Shown piece after piece: positions 56,100-64,000 of a stretch of DNA of 64,000 nucleotides. This DNA is from Cristatella mucedo (Eukaryota; Bryozoa; Phylactolaemata; Cristatellidae). Within the stretch, counting starts at the first letter, position 1, and every line of letters begins with the position of its first letter. The stretch spans positions 1,828,501 through 1,892,500 of the forward strand of contig WPIO01000056.1 in the NCBI GenBank assembly GCA_009760855.2, in the 5' to 3' direction. Both the position numbers and the translations under genes were made by a program. The notes beneath the pieces are model-generated. The model ran no database searches and was not told the DNA's origin. It saw only the letters and a program-made list of their open reading frames with translations.

Positions 56100-58260
56100 G
56101 GTGAAACCGGGCGAAGGTGAAGGTGAAGGAGGTGAAGCCGGGCTCTCATCAGCCATCTGTTAGTCGAATGGCTGCCGCAAGGCCTCGGCAAGGCGGCAGG
56201 AGTCGTGCGAAGGCTCTTCCGTTTCGGCTGCTGCGCCGGCACTCGCCGTCCCTTCCGTTGCATGGCCAGCGGACCGTGTCCTCCGCGGCTCTCGCCCGAG
56301 CGCCGAGCCTGAATATGCAGGCTCGAGTGCGCCAAATTGCTCTCCGCGTGCCCGAGCTCCCTCGCTCGCTCGCTCCGGCGCAAGCGCGCTCTTTCGTAAG
56401 GATGAAGGCTCCACGTCGCGCTAGTCCGCGCCGCAGTCTATCTCGTACGCACCGGCGAGAGCGAAGCGTCGTCGTAGGCCCGACCCGAGGAGGAGGGATG
56501 GGCCGTGCGGATGCGCTGCTCTTTCGCAGTCCGGCATAGCCGACTCGCCGAGTGAAGAAGGCACGTGCCCTTGACGGCGCCTGCGATGCGTCCTTTGCTG
56601 CGTCTTTCCCGAGCCAGAAAGTAGAACCGCGTTTGGCGGCTGCTCGCCATCGCCTAGTCGTAGGCCACCGCCCCCTCGCCCTCCCCAGCATTGGCGACGC
56701 ATGCGCGGGAGTCTCAAGGACAGCAGCAGAAAGGAAGCGAGGCTCGCCGGGTAATTCCGACTTTAAAAGGAAGGCCTTCCGCGCGACGCTGGGAAGAAGG
56801 CCGGCGTAAACGGAACGGCATTTCGGATCTCGCGGCGTCCGACCGAGGCGATCCGCCGCCGCCGCCAGTGCACAGCGAGTCCTCTCACCCTCCGCCGACT
56901 CACACCCGACCGACCCATCCCACGACCGACGGTAGCGGCGGCTCGGGATGGACGCCCTGACGAGCGGGCGGACTCTTGTGGGCGTGATGATGGAGGCCAG
57001 ATTGAGCGAATTACGCTCCTCCAAACGAGTAGCAGCGATGGAGCAGCTCCAGCGCTCACGCTGCGCGACGCGCAGGTCTCGGAGAAGAGCGCATGCGCGG
57101 CGGGGTGGGCGGGGCGGCGACCAGCCGAGCGGGCGAGCGAGCAGAGCCGGTTGCCCGCCGCCCGCCTGCTCGCTCTAGCGGAAGCGCGGGACGTGGCGCG
57201 CGTCGAAATTAATAAAGAGTACGGAGCGGCCGCCGCAGAGTGTTGACACGCTAGGGCGGCGGCGGCCATTAGCGGGCAAGTTGCCGACGCTGGAAGACGC
57301 TCGCACGCTTCGCTCCCTTCTGGCTGCGCCGATGCTGTGCGGACATTCTCGGCGTACCCACTCGGCGTCGGCGACGCAGGGTTGGAACGACTTCAGTGGT
57401 GGTCGCGAGCCCGCTTCGGGCAATGCCTAGCGGCTGGTAGCGAGCTTCCGGCTCGCCACCGAGTGCGACCGACATCCGGCGGCGGTCGCTGGAGGCGAGC
57501 GCCGGTGAAGACTTGGCGCTTGGTCGAGAGAGCATCAGTGAAGCCCGGTGAAAAGTCCTCAACTCAGTTGGCAAGTCACTGCAGTGGCTGCGCTCGCCGT
57601 CTTCTCCGTAAAGCGAATTCTCCCTCCGACCATCGGGGCCGATCTAAACGCTGACATTCAGCGCCCGCCGCCATCTTGGCACATTGACTCATTCGCGCCG
57701 AGTTGAAACTGGCAGGTGAGAGATTCCGACTTCTCGAACCTTCACGCTGCCTATGGGAAACAAGTGACGCCGTTTAACGTTTATTTAACTAATTTGGCTA
57801 AACACTTCGGCCAGGAGCTTCTCCCGTTTCAACCGTCTGTTGAAACTGGCGGCGGAGACGCCGGTGGCTTACCCCAGCGCGTGAGTGCCCCAGTGCAGAG
57901 CAGAGCTGACGTGCCCGCAGTTATTTCCCTCCGACGATGCGGGCGGCGTCTGAATCTGCTGCCGTTCGAAGGGGAAGTAACTCTTAGTTTTTTTTAGCCG
58001 CCTCCACAATCAAACTCGCAAACTGTCGACCGGTCCCGCGGGCAGTTCTACCGTCAATCGAATATCCGTGAGCGCTTCCTAAAGGACGCGCAAAATGATA
58101 CTTATCGACCAACGACGCTCGCGGGCTGTGTCACAGATGTAAGGAGGGCGGTCACAGATGTAAGGCGGGCGGTCACAGATGTAAGGAGGGCGGTCACAGA
58201 TGTAAGGCGGGCGGTCACAGATGTAAGGCGGGCGGGCGGGCGGGCGCGCGGGCGGCCACT
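56100..58260. promoter_or_regulatory. CpG-rich block
   Basis: Second dense CpG region, with a 21-bp minisatellite at its right edge. Candidate promoter for YPEL or for an unrecognised divergent gene. Many overlapping open frames, none recognisable. Confidence 0.4.
58130..58240. repeat. 21-bp minisatellite, 5 copies
   Basis: Unit GTCACAGATGTAAGG plus GCGGGC or GAGGGC, starting at 58130, 58151, 58172, 58193 and 58214, running into a (GGGC)n stretch. Confidence 0.95.
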
Positions 58261-58521
58261 TGCTCCGTAGGATTCACTCGAAAGGGCGACGTTCCTTTGC
58301 CTTTCTTTGAATTATCTGACTCGAGTGAGATTCACGTACGGTCTGGCCCCTCTGCTGGGCTTAAACTGGCATTGCCAGCTTCTTAACGTTGATTAACGAC
58401 GATAATGAAAGTAATAACAATAATAGTAACTGTAATATCGATGATAATTGAGCACTTTGAACGCTCCCTAAGAGAGGTAGGTAAGCTTTCGAAAATAGAG
58501 ATCAGTCGAGGGACTACTGTT

Positions 58522-58577
58522 CTGGGCGTCTGGGAAAACAAGTAGTCTGCAGACTACTTATCTTCCCAGGCGCCCAG
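58522..58577. repeat. 56-bp spacerless palindrome
   Basis: Arms 58522-58549 and 58550-58577 are reverse complements with about three mismatches in 28 and no loop, centred on CTGCAG. Inner arm: AAGTAGTCTG|CAGACTACTT; outer ends CTGGGCG and CGCCCAG. Confidence 0.92.
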
Positions 58578-60651
58578 AGCCTCGGCGGAGCCAGAGCTTC
58601 CGGTATCTCCCCATTTTGAAATTACTCCACACAGGCATTCGCTCTCATTGGCTGCTTCCGGCAAAAAGCCGCGCTCATGAGCGACCGCTTCATTGGTGAA
58701 ACGCTGCATGCCAAGTAAAGTAGACGTTGGTAGTCCTAGTGATTATCAGCGGTTCCTGAATAATATCCACTAGGAACCGGACACGTCGCAGCCTCTGGTT
58801 TAAATGATAACAACCCCCCCCCTCGCCTCATGTAACGGTCCGCCGGCTGCGCTTTGGTACGCGAATTGGTGAGCTGCGCGCTATGACCAGTGCTGCGCAC
58901 ACGTGGCTCTCGGTGGCTTTGGAATGTACCGCGCTGCGCTAATGATATGATTTGTTATTAAGGTGTGGACTTCTTCATTATTGCGCCGCGCTTTGCTGCC
59001 ACCGGTTTTCCGACGTGTATCCGGCGCTGCAGCGGCGCCTGCGAAGTCGTTATCCGCGCTACGAGGCGCGAGCTCCGCCTCAATGTCGGCGGCTCGTCGG
59101 CATGGTTACTCGCGTCCAGCTTTTATGGCGCAGGACTTGAGCGTAGGAGCCGCCGGAAAGCTGTTCGTAGGGGTATACACTGACGGACCGCTGTAGCAGC
59201 TCATTACCGCACACTTAATGAGTCACGCTTGGCTGCACTTCTTTGCTAACTCCATCGACCGTTCCCCTACGTCAGCTGCGATTATCGCCCGCAGCGGTAG
59301 AGCCAGGATTTCTACGTAGCAGAGGTGAGACTTGCGCGATTCTTATTTAGGGGGCAAGATCCGAGAGATTTTCACATATGCAGGGCTTGACCCGCAATCA
59401 CTGAAAAATTGTAGCGCAAAATCGCTGTTTTCATTCGACACGAACTCGGCGGTTGCTGTACGAGTGGAAGTAAGACAGAAGTTCGTCGACGGCGCCGGTC
59501 TGGGGGGGTGGTCCAAGTCGCTGCATTTGGGGGGAAATGCCTGCCCCCTGCACCCCCTCCCCACCCCGACTGATTCTTACGCTACTGGTTTTCTGCATGA
59601 AGAAAGCTCGTCGACGATCGCCGAGGATCGGCGATGAAAGGGGAACCCTGCCCGCCCCCCTACGACCCAACAGAAGGGCGGAGCGAGCTGTGGCGCGAGG
59701 TCGTGACGCGACCCCTTCTCGCCCGTGTGTCTACGCAGAGGCCAAAGGCTAAAGGCCCCGACGCTTACTTACTTTGAATGGCCGCAGCGCCGTCGCCTAC
59801 AGATCAGAAGCCCTCATTTTCTCAGAAAAAGAGCACTCAAACTTGTGCAGCGGCTTTGCCGGACTCCTTGTTTGCCGTTTTGCACCCACGGACCGACACT
59901 TCGGCTTTTCGCACGAGGCCTCCTCGAGTTGTCCGCTCAAAAGAGTCCCCAGCGCCGTCCCCCACCAGCGGCCACCGTCTGCCGTTAGACAAACGTGTAC
60001 GTGCCGCGTCCAAACATACGTGTCGCAGCAGCCAGTGCTGCTGATCTGGCAGCTGCTGCAGCTCGATTGAGCGTTTGGCTTTCACGGAATGAAATGCCAC
60101 AGGATCCCGTTGGACGCTACGCCGAACGTTTTTTCCTGAAGAGTCGCCCTACAAGAGAAACATTGACCTGAGATACATAAGCAATAATAATAATGCATTT
60201 TAATTCCGCCCTGAGAAATAAAACTCCTTTGTCCGAACTTTACATAAATGAAAGACAGGCGTTAAAGTAGATTGCTTGACTGGATGCCTCTGATGCAATC
60301 AAAGTCGCAATAGAGGACCGCCCAGGTGAGCTCAATGTGCTGTACCCGTCTCCTCATTCTAAAATATCCGAAGTCAGACATTTAAAGTCATTGAAAAAAG
60401 GGTGTATCGCTGTGCTGCTACCGTTGGCTTCTACTATACCGTGCACACAATATTCCTTCGTCTTTCAAAAAGCTATATAATCGGCCTCATATACATATAC
60501 ATTTCGCCCAGAATTCGCACCGGCGACGGTGGCTGTGATTCCAGAACCCGATGTTAACTACCGAAACGCCAGTCGTGTGCAATCTTTGGGATTCGGGTTA
60601 GGATGCAGTAGCAGCAGCTTCGGTGGCCGTGGCTATCTCCGATCGGGTGTA

Positions 60652-60702
<51 letters not shown>

Positions 60703-61319
60703 GCTGTAAGCTGCACGGCCTGCGGGCCACTCGCGGCATCGCTGGGAGGGGATTCGGGTCAGTCCTCGTTCCCAATGGGAGGAGCCTCCCTGCTGTAGTG
60801 TTGCCGAGAATTGCAGCCATCGCTGGAGGCCATTGCGAGGCTTGCGATTCGGCCATCGAAGAGGCGGCTTCGAGGCTGATGCATTATCACCGGTGCTCAC
60901 CTTGACGTCTGCTGCTGGAGCTTGGGAGCAGTTTGCAGCTGATCAAACTTAAGTCGATCAGAAGCCAAGGACTGCACCTATCTCATCAGGGAAGGAAGGG
61001 GCAGCACGCGAAGAAGTCGGGGCGTCTGGCAGAGAGCGAGTGAAGCAAGGTCGGAAAATCAGTCCACGACACTTGCTAAAAGTCCTGTTACCAAGCGTGC
61101 CATTAGCCGCTAGGGAGCTGCCCTGCGGCTGTTTGCATACTGAGAGACGTCTGCTTCAACCAGCGAGGGACAGCTAGCTGATGTCTTGCATCGATTGCTT
61201 TACCTTGACACTGACTCTACACATCTGGCTAGCCACGTGCTGATCTCATTCAATCTGCAGTTTGTGCGCTCTTCTGAATCCAGAATAATCTGCAAATCGA
61301 GAAACCTCTTATACCACCT
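58578..61319. other. No recognised gene; (CAG)n inside
   Basis: GC-rich to about 60 kb. A frame at 58963-59196 (+) is rich in Arg, Ala and Ser and resembles a mitochondrial presequence, but lacks an ATG and has a stop just upstream, so it is not called. The CAG tract lies at 60653-60701. Confidence 0.4.
60653..60701. repeat. (CAG)16 microsatellite
   Basis: Sixteen uninterrupted GCA/CAG triplets. Confidence 0.97.
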
Positions 61320-61920
61320 TTGATATTGATGCTACCCCAGGGGGAGGAGGGGCTAGTTTTCAAGTCCCGGGGGTTTGACCACGTGTCTCCTTTGCTAAAA
61401 GAGCTAGGATGGCTGCCAGTTGATCAACGGATACAGAGCAAAGTTCTTACACTGACCCACGAGGCCCTCCACAGCTTGGCTCCTCCAAACCTAGCTGAAC
61501 TGCTGCACCAGTTTCAGCCTCTTCGTGCCCTCAGGTCCTGTATGGACAATAAATTAGCTGTTGCATTCCTCCGCTTAAAGACCGTTGGCGACAGAAGCTT
61601 TAGCTCTGTGGGTCCTAGACTGTGAAACTCGCGTCCACAATTCTTACGCAAAGACAGCTACTCTCCTGCTGCCGACTATGACTTATCGTTTTCAGGGGTC
61701 CCGAGCTGCTACTTCTATGTTACTCACTACCTCAACTGCTCTCCTGGCTCTGCTATGCTTCCAATTTTCTCTTTGTTGCATGAGGTGCAGGCTGTTGGCT
61801 ACCGAATACGTACCGACAGCCGCTAAGGCCGTGAGTGTGCTGTACAAAACTCTCCAGTGTAACACCCACATAGTCTTTATGGCTTTGTGGAGTTACAGAC
61901 GGAGATACATTACATTACAT
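61320..61920 (+). mobile_element. LINE-B 3' part, best copy
   Basis: Reads LGWLPVDQRIQSKVLTLTHE, ALHSLAPPNLAELL, LKTVGDRSFSSVGPRL, then after a frameshift the WNS..P end. A 3' region follows with GGCTACCGAATACGTACCGA and GTGTGCTGTACAAAACTCTC, ending GGAGTTACAGACGGAGATAC then ATTACATTACATC. Distinct from L2 in sequence and in its pentamer tail. Confidence 0.88.
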
Positions 61921-62329
61921 CCCTACAAAAATGTATCATCTTCCACGGCCAGTCTGCTCCACCCGCCACTCCTCACTGGTGCAGTGTTACAACGCGATAC
62001 TGGCCGCGACGTTCTTGACGAGTTTCCTCGGCTGACTAAGCACACTATCTGCCTTCCCCCAGATGACTTTTTAGTTTACCACTTAAACTAGCTAGGTCTA
62101 CTAGGTTTAAGCTTGAGGAAGCCTACAAAAGATCACATTCCATCGAATGCCATCCATGTCAGGACTACTGCAGATAATGCCGGACTATGCTTGCGAAGGC
62201 CAAGTCCAGCTTTTGTGAAAGCATTGTCGAGTCGCAGATGCACAATCAAAAAATGATGTTATTGACCAGCAACTAAATCAATTACCCATCCCAGATTAGT
62301 CCTTTATCTAGTGGTGATCCTCGTGCTGA
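61921..62329. other. Unassigned, possibly LINE 5' sequence
   Basis: Carries a frame SSSTASLLHPPLLTG... with no clear match. It could be an upstream part of the L2 copy that follows. Confidence 0.35.
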
Positions 62330-64000
62330 TCGTGCTGATCGCTTCTCTTGCTTCTTATTCGTTAATAGAAATAGTGTCAGAGAGTCCACCCCTAAAGCTA
62401 CAACACCCCTGCAATATTGCAACTTCAAAATTGGCAAGTAAGTTCCTGTCAGATTTCGGAACTAATCACTCTACCGAGTCAGGATTGTTTGGGTTGTATA
62501 ACGACCTTTTCAGGAATGCAGAATCAGGTAAAGTCAGTCTGCTTGTTTTGCTTGACCTTTCGGCAGCGTTTGATATAATTGATCACATGGTCATTCTCGA
62601 GTTCCTCTCGTCTCACCTGCGCGCTATGGCGATGAGTGTCACTGGCACTGCACTGCAATAGTTCAGGTCCTATCTCAGTGGGAGATTCCAGAGTAATGAT
62701 GTCTACGATGGCAGCAATCATCAAAGGAGCTACTAAAGTTCGGGATTCCCCAGTCTGCTCTGTGCTTGGTTCACTTCTTTTCACAATTAGTACTCTCCCT
62801 CTTGCCGATGTGATCACCTAGCACAACCTGGGTTTTTTTATATGCAGATTACACACAGCTGTATCTATGCAATGACCTCTCCCTGCCTTCCAGAATGTCA
62901 AAATCTCTCAACTATCTAGCCAGATGTATTGCTGACATTCACATTTAGATGGCAGGTAAATTTCTCAAATTGAATTACAATACAACCAACTTACTCGTTA
63001 CGGGCAAACCAAATGTCGCTCAGAAATTGGAAAACCTATTCCTCCAAATCGGCTTTGCCCTCATATATCATGTAGCTTCTGAGCGCAATTTGAGTGTCCT
63101 GTTCCAAATTGACCTCTCACTGCACGAACTCATAAATTCCAAATCTGTCAAGTCTGCATAGCTTCAGCCACGTAACATTTCAAACAATCCAGGCCTGTGT
63201 AAACAGGGATACTACACCCAAGTTGGTTCATGCATTTGTGGCATCCTTTCTTGACTTCTGTAATTTAATACTTGCAGGTCTACCGGCCTATTTAATCAGG
63301 GCCTTGCACTCACTTGGTGCAAAACTCCGCAGCTGGGCTTGTCTGTCGTGAGTGGTGCAGTCACTGCATCACACTAATTCTAGCCGATCTGCTGTGGCTC
63401 TCCATCAAACAATGTATCGACTTCAAGGTGTAGCCGCTCACTTTAAGGTCCCTTCATTCTCTGGCTCCAGCCTACCTATCAGAACTGCTCCATCACTCAC
63501 CAGGCGTCGTATCAAACGCTTTTCTGACTTGAGTCGTTTAACTGTGCCCCGAACCAACCTCGAATCCTTTGGAGACCGTGCCTACCGTTCATGTGCTCCC
63601 AAAGCCTGGAACTCATTCCCGACTGACGTCACGACCTTCTCTGACCGGACGACATTTGAAAAAGCTAAAAACGCACCTGTTTCTTACAGCATTTGCTGGC
63701 TCTTTGTTAATTGTTCTCTATGGCGAAATGACAGTGGGTATGTTACCACTAACCATATTTGCATGCTGACACTGTGCATTTTACCACTAAACCATATGGT
63801 CATTCTTCTACTAAAAGATTTGCTGACTCAACAGCCTCATTTTCATAATGGCAGGTGAGCCGCAATGGCTATCACCACTGCTTGCTGTAGGAAAGAAAGG
63901 AACTTCCATTGCAGGACTCGAACCCACAACCAATTGCGGTTGCGAAGAGCGAGCGGCCGGCTTGCCTCCTGGGCTTCATAGCATTTGTAAAGTGCCTAGA
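62330..64000 (+). mobile_element. L2-type LINE, long copy running off the window
   Basis: Contains NHSTES (RT N-terminal block), LLVLLDLSAAFDIIDH (RT motif A with catalytic Asp), the LNYNTTNLLVTGKP and LSLHELINSK blocks, KLVHAFVAS-like, [31 protein letters not shown], then the 3' UTR. The sequence GCATTTGTAAAGTGCCTAGA at 63981-64000 is the start of its tail. Stops and frameshifts throughout. A minus-strand SINE-B is inserted at about 63812-63980. Confidence 0.88.
63812..63980 (-). mobile_element. SINE family B inserted in L2 3' UTR
   Basis: TTTGCTGACTCAACAGCCTC, GCAGGTGAGCCGCAATGGC, TATCACCACTGCTTGC, then GCAGGACTCGAACCCACAAC (inverted B box) and GCGAAGAGCGAGC. LINE 3' UTR sequence continues on both sides. 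Confidence 0.8.

Noticed and set aside
58963-59196. Arg/Ala/Ser-rich frame resembling a mitochondrial presequence
   Set aside because: No ATG, a TGA lies 15 bp before its GTG, and nothing after the presequence-like part matches a known mitochondrial protein. An exon with an upstream start cannot be excluded.

Overview
The window is animal nuclear DNA, very probably from an invertebrate with a repeat-rich genome. The reasons are: one intron-split gene of a conserved eukaryotic family (Yippee-like) spread over about 12 kb with canonical GT/AG junctions; one CARD-caspase type coding region; a relic of an RNA polymerase I/III subunit gene; many decayed LINE copies with L2/CR1-type reverse transcriptase and a shared 3' tail; two tRNA-derived SINE families; and abundant (GA)n, (CTG)n, (TA)n and (CA)n tracts. 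I cannot name the phylum. There are no bacterial-style operons, CRISPR arrays or RNA genes. Most long open frames are chance frames through simple repeats or CpG-rich DNA.

Layout. 1-17 kb: no recognisable gene, only SINEs, LINE fragments and simple repeats. 17.1-19 kb: CpG-rich block, a candidate promoter. 20.8-23 kb: a (CTG)-rich array, a splice acceptor, then an uninterrupted 462-codon reading frame for a CARD-caspase homologue on the + strand whose catalytic Cys is replaced by Ser and whose preceding pocket Gln is replaced by Glu: a probable pseudo-caspase. 23-32.7 kb: a transposon graveyard with L2 copies, a three-level nest (LINE-B inside SINE-B inside L2) and a 1,502-bp solo LTR inserted into an L2 copy with a 4-bp target duplication. 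32.9-33.2 kb: two exon-like pieces of POLR1C (RPAC1), frameshifted. 34-37.5 kb: more L2 and SINE copies, one ending in a 93-bp (TA)n tract.

39.17-51.06 kb: a complete four-exon Yippee-like (YPEL1-4 type) gene on the minus strand encoding 115 residues. Its introns carry SINEs, LINEs, a 19-bp satellite that changes stepwise along its length, a CTG/CAG array and a 27-bp repeat. 51-58.3 kb: CpG-rich DNA upstream of YPEL, the likely home of its promoter and 5' untranslated exons, broken by large (GA)n tracts. 58.3-64 kb: a 56-bp near-perfect spacerless palindrome, a (CAG)16 tract, a LINE-B copy and a long L2 copy with a SINE inserted, running off the window end.

The recognisable genes are unrelated in function (apoptosis-fold signalling, Yippee zinc protein, polymerase subunit) and form no common system. 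The most unusual item is the CARD-containing pseudo-caspase. The best-supported structural stories are the nested insertions and the LINE/SINE tail sharing.
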